From CAYVZU01 sp964455935 (GTDB lineage Bacteria > Fibrobacterota > CAYVZU01), in the NCBI GenBank assembly GCA_964455935.1, contig CAYVZU010000014.1, forward strand, positions 1 through 47,113: a DNA stretch of 47,113 nt, read 5' to 3'. The translations under genes were made by a program, and so were the position numbers. Shown piece after piece: positions 15,928 through 24,703 of this stretch (within the stretch, counting starts at the first letter, position 1; each line of letters begins with the position of its first letter). The notes under the pieces were generated by a model, which was not told where the DNA came from, ran no database searches, and saw only the letters and a list, made by a program, of their open reading frames with translations.

Positions 15928-17049
15928 TCATAACCTTTCTTTGAACTTCTTCATCGACACGGCAAGGAAGGCCGCTCCAATGCCGGTTAGAATCAGCAGC
16001 GGCTGCCACAGCTCGCGGATCCCCACGCCCTTGAGAATGATACTCCGCAGGATCCGGAGGAAATACGTGGCCGGGATCAGGTGTGCAATTCCCTGTAAAA
16101 ACAAGGGCATGCTGGCCAGGGGAAAAACGAACCCCGAAAGCACGATGGTAGGAAGCAGCGTCACAGGAAGCACCATCATCATGGCCTGCTGCTGATTGCG
16201 GGCGACCGTGCTGAAGATCAGCCCCAGGGCAAGAACCGTAATGACATAGATCGTTCCGGCCAGCAGCAGGAACAAAAAGCTCCCCTCAACGCGTAGTCCA
16301 AAAAACAGGGCGCCCACAAGCAGGATAAACGCACCCTCCAGAAGCGTGAGGAGGACATAGGGCGCCACCTTTCCAAGAATGATTTCCCTGGGTCGCAGCG
16401 GCGACACAAGAAGCTGCTCCATGGTCCCATACTCTTTTTCCCGGGTGATCGTAAGCGATGTCAGCATGGCCCCAACCATGGTAAGAATGATCGCGATCAG
16501 GCCGGGGACAAAGAACAGTGCGCTTTTTTGGTCCGGGTTGTAGAGAATTCGCGAATCGACGCTTACCAGTTCGGGCCGACCCATGTTCAGCAGGCGAAGC
16601 ACCGAAGTCTGCACAACGGGACCCACGGTGTTGCGAAGGATGGTGCCCAAATTCGGATCCGAACCGTCGATAAGAACCGCAACCACGGCCCCCTGGCCGC
16701 CCCGCCGCAGGTCGCGGGCAAATCCCGATGGGAAGCGAAAAATCGCCTTGACGCGGCGAACCTTGAATTGGGCCTCAATGTCCATTTGAGGTCCCAGAAC
16801 GCCCTCAACGCGAAAAAGGGTCGAGGCATCGATATCCTGCGCAATACGCCGTGCCTCCCATGAGCCGGAAGCATCCTCGACCAGGACCCTGACTTCCTTA
16901 AAATCAAAACTGAGCGCATAGCCGTAGAGGAACATCATGGCAATGGGCATGGCAATGATAATGGCCAGCGTCTGCCAATCCCGCAGAATGTGCCAGACCT
17001 CCTTGCGCATGACAGCCCGGACCCGGAATAGGGATGCGCGGCGGCTCAC
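15928..17049 (-). CDS. ABC-2 type transporter permease (YbhS-like)
   Basis: Permease of 373 aa, paralogous to the one at 14585-15712: N-terminal helix near residues 30-50, a long periplasmic loop, five C-terminal helices, and the conserved TREKEYGTMEQLLVSP coupling segment. It begins with GTG at 17049, overlapping the stop of the ATPase gene as GTGA, so the two are translationally coupled. With the partner permease and two ATPases it should form an inner-membrane exporter that hands substrate to the HlyD-TolC conduit. Confidence 0.93.
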   Translation of the reverse strand: MSRRASLFRVRAVMRKEVWHILRDWQTLAIIIAMPIAMMFLYGYALSFDFKEVRVLVEDASGSWEARRIAQDIDASTLFRVEGVLGPQMDIEAQFKVRRVKAIFRFPSGFARDLRRGGQGAVVAVLIDGSDPNLGTILRNTVGPVVQTSVLRLLNMGRPELVSVDSRILYNPDQKSALFFVPGLIAIILTMVGAMLTSLTITREKEYGTMEQLLVSPLRPREIILGKVAPYVLLTLLEGAFILLVGALFFGLRVEGSFLFLLLAGTIYVITVLALGLIFSTVARNQQQAMMMVLPVTLLPTIVLSGFVFPLASMPLFLQGIAHLIPATYFLRILRSIILKGVGIRELWQPLLILTGIGAAFLAVSMKKFKERL

Positions 17050-17801
17050 GATGCACCCTGACCGCTTTGGCCGGTGTTCTCGACAAGAGCGATAAATGCC
17101 TCGTTGAGGGTCTCCCGGGAAGTCCGGGCCTTGAGCTCGCTCGGCGAGCCCACCGCCGCAATGCGGCCGTTGATCATAACCGAAATCCGGTCGCAGTATT
17201 CGGCTTCATCCATGTGGTGGGTTGTCACAAACACGGTTGTCCCATCCTTGGCCAGCACCTGGATCAGGGCCCAGAAGTTTCGCCGGCTTAAGGGATCGAC
17301 GGAACCTGTGGGTTCATCCAGAAACAGGACCTTGGGCTCGTGCAGGTTTGCGCAGGCCAGGCTCAACCGCTGCTGCCACCCCCAAGGGAGCGATCCGGTG
17401 CGGCGGCCCAACAGATCCTTCAGACCTAAAAAAGACACCATGGCGTCGATCCGCTCTCGTTTTTGGGAGGGACGCAGTCCATAGAGAGAGCCGTACAGAT
17501 GCATATTATCCAAAATTGTAAGATCCGTATACAGGCTGAATTTCTGGGACATGTACCCGATGCGGCTTCGGATGCGATCCGTCTGCGTTCGAATATCAAA
17601 GCCTGCCACCGTTCCGCCCCCCTCGGTCGGCTCGAGCAAACCGCACAGCATGCGAATGGCGGTTGTCTTGCCCGCGCCGTTGGCGCCCAGAAATCCGAAT
17701 ATTTCGCCCTGTCCCACGGACACATTGATTCTGTCCACGGCCGTGTAGGCGCCGAAGCGCTTCGTCAGGTTCCTGGTTTCAATCGAAAAGGTCATTGCCA
17801 T
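17046..17801 (-). CDS. ABC transporter ATP-binding protein (YbhF C-half-like)
   Basis: ATPase of 251 aa with Walker A GANGAGKTT, Walker B VLFLDEPT and an H-loop (VTTHHMDE). The signature is LPWGWQQRL instead of LSGGQ, as is usual for the second nucleotide-binding half of YbhF-type exporters. In E. coli the two halves are fused in one YbhF protein; here they are separate genes. ATG at 17801 or the one two codons later could be the start, and the spacing of GAG favours the second. It is tightly linked to the upstream ATPase (41 bases) and overlaps the permease. Confidence 0.93.
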   Translation of the reverse strand: MAMTFSIETRNLTKRFGAYTAVDRINVSVGQGEIFGFLGANGAGKTTAIRMLCGLLEPTEGGGTVAGFDIRTQTDRIRSRIGYMSQKFSLYTDLTILDNMHLYGSLYGLRPSQKRERIDAMVSFLGLKDLLGRRTGSLPWGWQQRLSLACANLHEPKVLFLDEPTGSVDPLSRRNFWALIQVLAKDGTTVFVTTHHMDEAEYCDRISVMINGRIAAVGSPSELKARTSRETLNEAFIALVENTGQSGQGAS

Positions 17802-17842
17802 CTCGTTTTATTCCGCGGAAAGTGGAGGTAAGGATGTTCCCG

Positions 17843-18805
17843 TCAGCCATCCGGCGAATCGGCTTTGTTTTGCGACCGCACGGAGCCAAACGCAAGCGCG
17901 TGGAAAAACAGGTCCTCAAGCCGGGGCCGGGCCTGTGTGACCAAGTCCGCCTCGGGAATGCTCTCCTGCACCGCCGCCAGCAATTCACGATTCTGCTCCG
18001 GTGCCAAATCGCTGACTATGGAGATGCCGCCGGCGGCCGGATAAGCCAATAGAACGTGCCGGGGCAGGTTCTGTGCAGGCGGGCTGCGCATTCTCCCCTT
18101 GCTGGAGGAAATCCGGTACAGCCGATCCGGATAGCCCCCAACCAGTGCGCCCGGCGCCCCCTGGAGCAGTGCGCGTCCCTGGTGGAGGATCAGGATCTGG
18201 TCGGCGTATTCCGCTTCGTCCATATAGGGCGTGGACACCAGGATGGTAATGCCTTCTGACTTGAGATCCTTTAGGATCAGCCAAAACTCTTTTCGCGAGA
18301 CCGGATCCACGCCCGTTGTGGGCTCATCCAGGAGCAAAAGCGGAGGCGTGTGAACAAGGGCGCACGAAAGGGCCAGCTTCTGCTTCATGCCCCCGGATAA
18401 ATGGCCCGCGCGCCGGTTTTGAAAAGGACCCAACCGCGAGAATTCAAGAAGCCGTTCTATACGGTTGGTCCGGTCCTGGCCTTTCATACCGAACACATCT
18501 GCAAAGAAGAGCATGTTTTCCCGGACACTCAAATCTTCGTAAAGCGAGAACCGTTGAGGCATATAACCGATCCGGCCGCGAATTTCACCGTATTCGGCCA
18601 ATGTGTCAAATCCAAGCACCGATGCTTTGCCTTCCTCCGGGGTCAACAAGGTCGCAAGAATCCGCAACAGTGTGGTCTTGCCCGCCCCGTCGGCGCCGAT
18701 GAGAGCAAAGAGAGAGCCGCCAGGCACAGTCAAGCTCAACCCGGCCAGAGCGTTCTCCCCGGCATAGTTCTTCCTGAGATCGTGAGTTTCGATTGCCGGT
18801 GTCAT
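17843..18805 (-). CDS. ABC transporter ATP-binding protein (YbhF N-half-like)
   Basis: ATPase of 320 aa with Walker A GADGAGKTT, the standard signature LSGGMKQKL, Walker B LLLLDEPT and a C-terminal extension of about 100 residues after the ABC domain. I placed the start at 18805 (MTPAIETHDL), where family similarity begins; the extra upstream codons have no support. Together with the next gene it supplies the two nucleotide-binding domains of the exporter. It follows the HlyD gene by 70 bases, a gap that contains a degenerate 7-base repeat. Confidence 0.9.
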   Translation of the reverse strand: MTPAIETHDLRKNYAGENALAGLSLTVPGGSLFALIGADGAGKTTLLRILATLLTPEEGKASVLGFDTLAEYGEIRGRIGYMPQRFSLYEDLSVRENMLFFADVFGMKGQDRTNRIERLLEFSRLGPFQNRRAGHLSGGMKQKLALSCALVHTPPLLLLDEPTTGVDPVSRKEFWLILKDLKSEGITILVSTPYMDEAEYADQILILHQGRALLQGAPGALVGGYPDRLYRISSSKGRMRSPPAQNLPRHVLLAYPAAGGISIVSDLAPEQNRELLAAVQESIPEADLVTQARPRLEDLFFHALAFGSVRSQNKADSPDG

Positions 18806-18842
18806 TTTCTTCGGACCTGTTTCGTGCACGATCCGGGCCTTT

Positions 18843-18877
18843 AACTGAGAACCGTGAACTGCCAACTGGCAACCTTC
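18843..18877. repeat. Degenerate heptamer array (AACNNNN)
   Basis: Five consecutive 7-base units each begin with AAC, followed by a sixth partial unit. The phase is exact across the run. It covers the gap after the HlyD gene and just reaches its stop codon. Confidence 0.65.
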
Positions 18878-19763
18878 AACGCCACACTTCCACGGGCAGC
18901 CCGCGCTTCAATACGCCCTGGGGGTTCGGGGCCAATGTCCGAACCTTGAATACCAGCTCGTTGCGTGCCTGGCGGGTCTGGATGTTTTTCGGCGAAAACT
19001 CGGCCTCGGGGCTGATCCAGGAAATTTGCGCGGGCAGAAAGTCGCCGGCTTTCTTGCGGTCCGTGTCAAGACGGATTTGGACTGTCTGGCCCAAAGCCAA
19101 TCCGGACAGCACGGGCTGGGGCACATAGAAATCCACTTGCATTGTATCGACCTTGCCGATCTCGTAAAGCGGCGCGCTTGGACCAGCCATCTCGCCCTGC
19201 CGGCGGAATTTCGTCAGGACCACGCCGCAAGAGGGCGCGGCCACATAACAGCGCCGAAGCTGATCCTCAAGTTGCAGGCCCTGCACGGCCATGGTCTCCT
19301 TGCGTCCCGCAAGGGCCGAAAGCGAGAGCTGCGCTGCGCGCAGTCTCAGTTGCGCAGTCTCGGATTGGGTCGACACCTGGTCCAGCTGCTGTTGCGGCGC
19401 AGACCCTTTCTCGGCCAGTCCGCGCACCCGGCGCAGTTCACGATCCACACCCTCAACCTCCGCCCTAAGCGCGGAGACTTCGGCGCTTTTAGCGGCAATC
19501 TGCTGCTGCAGTTCGGCTGTTGCCGAGGCAAGCTCCTGGATTTTGAGGCGAATAGGAATGGTGTCGATCACGGCCAGAATGGCCCCCGAGTCCACCCTCT
19601 GGCCTTCCTCCACGGATGCCGAAAGGACCTGGCCCTGAACAGAAGAGGCGATCTGGAAGACCTGCGATTCAACAACAGCCGACGACAGGAAATCCTTGTC
19701 CCGCGACCCGCCGCAGTACGTAATGAAAAGGAAAGTCAGCACTACAACCGGTTTCTTTGTCAT
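18876..19763 (-). CDS. HlyD-family membrane fusion protein (YbhG-like)
   Basis: Periplasmic adaptor of 295 aa linking the inner-membrane exporter to TolC. Seen: a short hydrophobic N-terminus ending in ITYCGG, which could be a lipoprotein signal although Tyr before the Cys is atypical; a biotinyl-lipoyl-like half (GQVLSASVEEGQRVDSG); a long coiled-coil hairpin (about 65-150); and a beta-barrel domain. The ATG at 19763 has AGAGGGG at good spacing, better than the ATG two codons upstream. It follows tolC by about 160 bases and precedes the ATPase genes. Confidence 0.9.
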   Translation of the reverse strand: MTKKPVVVLTFLFITYCGGSRDKDFLSSAVVESQVFQIASSVQGQVLSASVEEGQRVDSGAILAVIDTIPIRLKIQELASATAELQQQIAAKSAEVSALRAEVEGVDRELRRVRGLAEKGSAPQQQLDQVSTQSETAQLRLRAAQLSLSALAGRKETMAVQGLQLEDQLRRCYVAAPSCGVVLTKFRRQGEMAGPSAPLYEIGKVDTMQVDFYVPQPVLSGLALGQTVQIRLDTDRKKAGDFLPAQISWISPEAEFSPKNIQTRQARNELVFKVRTLAPNPQGVLKRGLPVEVWR

Positions 19764-19787
19764 TTGCATCCCCTCTTCAGTTGGATC

Positions 19788-19822
19788 GTTGTCGGTTCTC
19801 TGTTGTCAGTTCTCAGTTGCGG
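19788..19822. repeat. Degenerate heptamer array (GTTNNNN)
   Basis: Five consecutive 7-base units each begin with GTT. This is the reverse-complement form of the AACNNNN array at 18843-18877. Further AACNNNN pairs follow near 19862 and 19906 in the same tolC-HlyD gap. There is no gene in the gap. Confidence 0.6.
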
Positions 19823-19926
19823 GCGCAATGTCCCACCTAATTTCATGCAAATACAGCCCGACAACCGGCAACTCTTTTTCAGATTCGTTCGTCTTCTTGT
19901 CTTGGCTGACAACTGGCAACTCTCTT

Positions 19927-21228
19927 CTAGTATATGATGCTCTTCCCTGCCGCATACAACACTCCAAGATGCGCCGCTTTCAGACCGAACTCGGCCTGGT
20001 CCACCATGAAACTGACCTGTGCCTCATTGCGAACCGCAGTAAGATATTCAAGTGATGTCGCGTTGCCGGCCTCAAGCCGGTTTTTCGTATCGGCCGTAAC
20101 GATCCTTGCGGCCGCCAGCGCTTCTTGGGCGGCCCTAACCTGCTGTTGCGATTGCCGCAGTCTCTGGGAGGCCGAGGAAAGCAGCTTTTCCCAGGCCGCA
20201 ACGGCTTTGCGTTTCTGCTCCTGGACAATTTTCTCCTGAAGAACGGTCTGGCTTCGTTGCGCCCAAATGCGCCGGCCATCGTAAAGCGTCCAGTTCAGTT
20301 GCAGTCCGGCGATTGCGTAGCTCATGTATTCGTCGGTATTCAAATTGAGGCCTGGGTTTGCATAATGATAACCGGCGGAAGCAAAGAGCGAAGGGAGATA
20401 TTTGCCGGTCAAACTTTTCCGGTTCCGGGTCAACTGATCGATGCTCAAGCCAAACCGCGTAATTTCCGGCCTGGCCGTATCCGCCGGAAACAGAGCAACA
20501 ACCGCAATTTCCGCCGTGTCCGGGACCTGCGAGGGCTCAGGGGACCCCATCTCATTCTCCGGTTGCTGAATCACCGAGGCCAGTTCCCGCTCAATCGAAT
20601 CGCGACGGCTCTCGTATCCAATCAGTTCCGCCTGAGACAGCCTCAATTGCGCTTGCGCTTCGGCATAGCGAACGGACGTAGCCACGCCGGACTCCACAAG
20701 GTTCTTCGACTGTTCTGCATAGGCCAAAAGCTGGCTGACCATGGACTCTTGCGTCTGTACTCTTTTAAAGGATAGTTCCCAAGAGTAATAGAGCAAGCCC
20801 AGCTCGAATGAGAGCCGGTTTTGGGTCGCCTCCATGGAACGTTTCTCTACCTCAACGGCCAGGCTCTTGCTGCGCGTGAGATGGTAACGGGAAAACCCGG
20901 TGAAGAGCGGGTAATCCGCCTGGATCCAAAAATCGGACCTGTCTCGGTCACTAAGAGTTTTCAACCCTCCCAATGGAGGAGGTAGAGGAAACAGGATCTT
21001 CTGATCTTCGCTCTGAAAAAGGTAAGACGCAGAGGCGGTCACCGTTGGCTGCCACTGCCCCAGAACTTCCTTGTATTGCGATCGCGCAATGTCCACCTGG
21101 AGCCGGGCCGTGATCAGGTCAGGATTCCGCTCGAACATGCGTTTCTGTGCTTCTTCCAGACTCAACGCCGAAACCTGCTCCAGCAGGGCGAAAGCCGCAA
21201 TGGCAAGGACAACGCTTCGCGCTTTCAT
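19927..21228 (-). CDS. TolC-family outer membrane efflux protein
   Basis: Outer-membrane channel protein of 433 aa. It has a Sec signal peptide (MKARSVVLAIAAFALLEQVSA), then two long alpha-helical repeat regions typical of the OEP family (LSLEEAQKRMFERNPDLI at the first, ATSLEYLTAVRNEAQVSFM at the second). It forms the exit duct of the tripartite exporter with the HlyD protein and the ABC permeases encoded downstream. Its ATG overlaps the TetR stop codon by four bases, so repressor and channel are made from one transcript. Confidence 0.92.
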   Translation of the reverse strand: MKARSVVLAIAAFALLEQVSALSLEEAQKRMFERNPDLITARLQVDIARSQYKEVLGQWQPTVTASASYLFQSEDQKILFPLPPPLGGLKTLSDRDRSDFWIQADYPLFTGFSRYHLTRSKSLAVEVEKRSMEATQNRLSFELGLLYYSWELSFKRVQTQESMVSQLLAYAEQSKNLVESGVATSVRYAEAQAQLRLSQAELIGYESRRDSIERELASVIQQPENEMGSPEPSQVPDTAEIAVVALFPADTARPEITRFGLSIDQLTRNRKSLTGKYLPSLFASAGYHYANPGLNLNTDEYMSYAIAGLQLNWTLYDGRRIWAQRSQTVLQEKIVQEQKRKAVAAWEKLLSSASQRLRQSQQQVRAAQEALAAARIVTADTKNRLEAGNATSLEYLTAVRNEAQVSFMVDQAEFGLKAAHLGVLYAAGKSIIY

Positions 21229-21902
21229 GATTCCCTCCGCCCGGCAAAGAGGCCGTCACAGGTCATGTCGGTAATGGCTTTAATGCGCCGCTCGTAGAAC
21301 GCCGAGTTCAACACCAGTTCGGCCGAGAAGATCTTCCGATTCACGGCAGCCGCAAACGGCGCAAAAACAAATGTCCCCACTGTCATGGTCATGATATTCA
21401 TGATGACCTGGAGCGGCTCGAACGGGCGAATGGAACCATTGCGGATTCCCGTTTGGATGATTTCCAGAATTCGCGCGGGCACATCGCCGAATGAAAGGAA
21501 AAGGCCGTCGATAATGGAGGGAATGCGCTTGCCGCCATCAATCAGTTCGCGAATCAGCATGGGCGGGAAGTCGGGGTTTGCCTCCAGCGTGTGAATGTAG
21601 GCCGAGACAATGGAGTGAATCAGGATGCGCGGGTCGATGTTGGCGGGCGCCTTTGCAATGCTCTGGCGCAATCGCCCAAGGACGGTCTGCATCATGTCGG
21701 TGATGACGGCTTCGTAAAGACGTTCTTTGCTTCGAAAATAGTAATGAAGAAGGGCCTTGTTGGCTTTGGCGCGCTGGGCAATCACCTGGGTGCGGGCGCC
21801 ATCGATTCCTCTTCGGGCGAACTCCACCCGGGCCGCGGCAAGAATGCGCTGCTGGGTCGAGGAGTCAATCTGCGCTGTTTGTTTTCGTTTCGGTCCGGCC
21901 AT
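21225..21902 (-). CDS. TetR-family transcriptional regulator (CecR-like)
   Basis: Repressor of 225 aa. The N-terminal TetR HTH spans about residues 15-60 (ILAAARVEFARRGIDGARTQ, then ALLHYYFRSKERLYE), followed by a helical ligand-binding domain. Gene order TetR > TolC > HlyD > ATPases > permeases parallels E. coli cecR-ybhGFSR, where CecR controls drug export. A perfect inverted repeat (21920-21937) overlaps its own -10 region, which strongly suggests autorepression of the whole operon until a substrate binds. Confidence 0.92.
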   Translation of the reverse strand: MAGPKRKQTAQIDSSTQQRILAAARVEFARRGIDGARTQVIAQRAKANKALLHYYFRSKERLYEAVITDMMQTVLGRLRQSIAKAPANIDPRILIHSIVSAYIHTLEANPDFPPMLIRELIDGGKRIPSIIDGLFLSFGDVPARILEIIQTGIRNGSIRPFEPLQVIMNIMTMTVGTFVFAPFAAAVNRKIFSAELVLNSAFYERRIKAITDMTCDGLFAGRRES

Positions 21903-21919
21903 ACGTATTAACTCTCAGG

Positions 21920-21937
21920 TTTAACCGTATGGTTAAA
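21920..21937. promoter_or_regulatory. TetR operator candidate
   Basis: TTTAACC-GTAT-GGTTAAA is an inverted repeat with perfect 7-bp arms, 18 bases upstream of the TetR start codon. It touches the -10 hexamer and covers the likely start site, a standard place for repression. Confidence 0.7.
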
Positions 21938-21965
21938 ATATAAGCCGGAACAATCAGGAAGTCAA
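21937..21965 (-). promoter_or_regulatory. Promoter of the TetR-efflux operon
   Basis: On the minus strand TTGACT (21960-21965) and TATATT (21937-21942) are separated by exactly 17 bp, a near-consensus sigma-70 promoter. The operator palindrome begins at the -10. Confidence 0.75.
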
Positions 21966-21972
21966 CCTGTTT

Positions 21973-22545
21973 TCACAAGTTGCCCTTGGCCATCCCGGTA
22001 ATTCGTATTACAAATTCGGTCTTCGCCATTGTGTAGGCGACCCTGTCGTTGTGGAATTCCTGGGCAAGGCCCTGCTTAAGCCTGCTGTACTCCCCTGCTG
22101 CTTCCGGGTGCTGGATCAGATAATCCCGGAACAGAAGAGCATCCCATTGCGGGAAGTCGTTCTCGACCATGTGGATATGATGGGTGCGCGCGCCAGCGGC
22201 ATTCCTTTTAATGAACCAGGCATAGAATGGCGGGACATCGTTGCCCCAACTGGGCCGCCAGAAGTAGTCGTAGCCTTGCGATTCCAAAACTGGAACAATC
22301 TCCCGCTTCGTTCGATCGAGCGACGCCACCTCTACAAGCATATCGATGATCGGCTTCGCGGCCAACCCTGGCACGGACGTGCTTCCATAATGCTCGATGC
22401 GCCGGATCAGGCCCCCCGGGCAACAGGCCAGAAGGTGCTTTTTCTCGCTTGCGAACATGGCCGGCCACTGGGGGCTGTACGGCCCGATTTCCACAACCTC
22501 GGCCGTCACCCTTTTAATCCGCTGTTCAAGTGTTTCTTTTTCCAT
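21973..22545 (-). CDS. GrpB/UPF0157 family nucleotidyltransferase-fold protein
   Basis: Protein of 190 aa with the GrpB signature: VEIGPYSPQWPAMF near the N-terminus, then EHYGSTSVPGLAAKPIIDM, which contains the GS motif and the conserved Asp of the nucleotidyltransferase superfamily. The last strands carry HHIHMVEND. The biochemical role of this family is not well established. It has its own upstream gap and no clear operon partner; the efflux operon begins only 71 bases downstream on the same strand. Confidence 0.9.
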   Translation of the reverse strand: MEKETLEQRIKRVTAEVVEIGPYSPQWPAMFASEKKHLLACCPGGLIRRIEHYGSTSVPGLAAKPIIDMLVEVASLDRTKREIVPVLESQGYDYFWRPSWGNDVPPFYAWFIKRNAAGARTHHIHMVENDFPQWDALLFRDYLIQHPEAAGEYSRLKQGLAQEFHNDRVAYTMAKTEFVIRITGMAKGNL

Positions 22546-22673
22546 GCACCCAAACTACGTTTTTTAAATCGGCAGCCACACCATTCAGCGCCGCTCTTAA
22601 AATTCCGACTGTGCCCTTTTACCTAGAGAAAGCAGGCTTTGCCTTCTGGCCAACAGTCGAATAGTCTAACAAC

Positions 22674-24356
22674 CTAATAGCCTCTTTTCCCGTGCGATTT
22701 ACCGATGACCTGCTGCTGGCGGCCCCGGTCGCCGTCGTTTTGCGCTACCGGGTACGATTCTCCGGTCAGAGGATCTGTTCCCGTGTGGTAGATCACCGAG
22801 GAAAGCGTCATGGGCAAAGGAATGAAGGTTTGCGATTGCTCGGGAACAAAACCAAGAATGGACAGCATATCCTTGCGCATGGTTTCCATGTCAGCCTGCG
22901 TGCAGCCCGGGTGCGCGGACATCAGATAGGGAATCAGATACTGTTCCTTTTTCGCCCGTTTCGTGGATTCTCCGAAAATCCTCACAAATTCCCGAAGGTC
23001 AAACAAGGGCGTTTTATGCATGGCCTTAAGGACGCGCGGTGAAGCATGTTCCGGGGCAATTTTCAGCTGGCCGGAAACGTGGTGCGCCGTCAATTCGCCC
23101 AAGAGCTTCTTTCCTTCCGGATCGCGCATGAAAAGGTCGTACCGGATGCCGGAACCTACGGTCACATGCTTGACGCCCGGAACCTTTGCCGCATCCTTAA
23201 GAAGCCTCATCCATTTTCGCGTTCCCAAGACCAGATTTGGGCACAAGTCCGGAAAAGTGCAGGCGTTCCGTTTGCAGTTCCAGTTCTGTCTGCAGTCCAG
23301 GCCGTACATATTCGCGGTGGGGCCGCCGATATCCGTGATGTGGCCTTTGAATCCGGGCCGGCTGGAAAGGTCTTTCACTTCCTGCAATATGGAGCCATGG
23401 CTTCGGCTGACAACCCGTTTGCCCTGGTGTAACGAAAGCGAGCAGAAGGCGCACCCGGAAACGCATCCGCGGTGGGAATTAATGGAATTGCCGATCATCT
23501 CCAGGGCGGGAACAGGCTCCCGATACGAGAAATGCGCCTTGCGAGTAAAGGGTAGTCCGTGGCATCCATCCAGCCTTGCGGAATCCTCATTCGAATGAGC
23601 CATGGGATACTGCACCAGAAAGCGCTTGGCCGCGGGTTGCGCCACAATCCGATCCTGGTTCGTGAATAGGAGCCGGTAACATTCCAGAAAAGCCTTCTTG
23701 GATTCGATCGTCTCTTCCTGCGACGGAAGCATGATCGCGTTGGCCGGCACGGATGCTTCGGCCACAGCCGTACCGGGAATACCGGATAATTCCCGGTTGC
23801 TTGATATTCGCCTGGCGATTTCGCAAATCGACGCCTCCCCCATCCCATAGACCAGAATACTGGCCCGGGAATCGAGAAGGATCGATCTGCGCACTTTGTT
23901 GCTCCAGAAATCGAAATGCGAAAGCCTGCGCATGGAGGCTTCAATGCCGCCAATGACAATGGGAACGTCTTTGTATACGCTTCGGATCAGGTTGCAGTAG
24001 ACGATCAAGGCCCTTTCGGGCCGCGAACCGGCTTTTCCGCCCGGCACAAAGGGATCGTCGCTTCGGAGTTTGCGCAAAGCGGTTTGCCGCATAAGCATGG
24101 AATCCACATTGCCCGATGTAACCCCAAAGAAGAGCCGGGGTTTGCCCAATGCCTGCATGCTTTGGGCGCTGTGCCAGTCGGGCATTGCAATGATTCCGGC
24201 CCGGTATCCCTCTTTCTCCAAAACCCGGCCGATCATGGCCGCCCCAAACGAGGGATGGTCCACATAGGCATCCCCTGTAACCAGGGCAATGTCGATTTCG
24301 TCCCAATGGCGGGACCGCATTTCGCTTTGGTCCGTTGGAAGAAAAGCAGAGTTCAC
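22674..24356 (-). CDS. YgiQ-family radical SAM protein
   Basis: Radical SAM protein of the YgiQ (UPF0313) family. Residues near the start read FLPTDQSEM, then LVTGDAYVDHPSFG, the family hallmark. The SAM cluster motif CVSGCAFC is in the middle, followed by conserved CPNL and PGCT segments. The function is unknown. I chose GTG at 24356 because family similarity begins there and AAAAGG lies about 10 bases upstream. The open frame continues 29 codons further, but that part is translated repeat element and should be dropped. Length from this start is 560 aa. Confidence 0.9.
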   Translation of the reverse strand: MNSAFLPTDQSEMRSRHWDEIDIALVTGDAYVDHPSFGAAMIGRVLEKEGYRAGIIAMPDWHSAQSMQALGKPRLFFGVTSGNVDSMLMRQTALRKLRSDDPFVPGGKAGSRPERALIVYCNLIRSVYKDVPIVIGGIEASMRRLSHFDFWSNKVRRSILLDSRASILVYGMGEASICEIARRISSNRELSGIPGTAVAEASVPANAIMLPSQEETIESKKAFLECYRLLFTNQDRIVAQPAAKRFLVQYPMAHSNEDSARLDGCHGLPFTRKAHFSYREPVPALEMIGNSINSHRGCVSGCAFCSLSLHQGKRVVSRSHGSILQEVKDLSSRPGFKGHITDIGGPTANMYGLDCRQNWNCKRNACTFPDLCPNLVLGTRKWMRLLKDAAKVPGVKHVTVGSGIRYDLFMRDPEGKKLLGELTAHHVSGQLKIAPEHASPRVLKAMHKTPLFDLREFVRIFGESTKRAKKEQYLIPYLMSAHPGCTQADMETMRKDMLSILGFVPEQSQTFIPLPMTLSSVIYHTGTDPLTGESYPVAQNDGDRGRQQQVIGKSHGKRGY

Positions 24357-24374
24357 GTAATCAGGGCCTTTTTT

Positions 24375-24555
24375 GTAACGACTCACGTCTCTCGAAAGAA
24401 TCATGAAACCACAGAGAAACACTGAGGCCGGAGAAGAGGACACAGAGTGGGAAAAGATCTATTCCGGCGCGGTGCGCGCCAGAAAGATTTCCCTCTGTGT
24501 TCTCATTCTTAACTCGGATTTCTCTCTGTGGTTTCATGGGGGCCTGAGTAATTAC
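24375..24555 (+). repeat. 181-bp palindromic repeat, full copy
   Basis: It begins GTAACGACTCACG and ends with the inverse of GTAATTACTCAGG. Each half contains ATGAAACCACAGAGA and a CACAGAG block as inverted copies, so the whole element can fold into one long imperfect hairpin. It matches 46876-47056 over its full length with about ten differences, mostly at the 3' end. It lies directly upstream of the YgiQ-family gene; the open frame across it is not a real gene. The whole gap 24357-24703 holds only this repeat and the promoter region of the next gene. Confidence 0.85.
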
Positions 24556-24691
24556 CTTGTTTTTAGGCGGACATGTAGGAATATATTCAAAATGCGTCTT
24601 GCAAACGTTGGACGCCTGAAACAAAGACGAGCGGTTCGGACCATGGTTTGACTTCCCCTTTCCCGCGTTCCGCTGATGCCCCTCCGAATAG

Positions 24692-24697
24692 TATAAT
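24692..24697 (+). promoter_or_regulatory. -10 element of the mrfB-like gene, possibly leaderless
   Basis: A perfect TATAAT ends six bases before the ATG at 24704, and no ribosome binding site is present. Transcription would start at or next to the start codon. No good -35 is seen at the right distance. Confidence 0.4.
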
Positions 24698-24703
24698 TAT
24701 CCT

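Noticed and set aside
15748..15933. Open frame across the CTCTCCC repeat between the permease genes
   Set aside because: It is produced by the repeat sequence (Ser/Pro/Gly-rich translation) and has no ribosome binding site.
24357..24443. Upstream extension of the YgiQ-family protein
   Set aside because: These codons come from the repeat element and its edge; similarity begins at the GTG at 24356.
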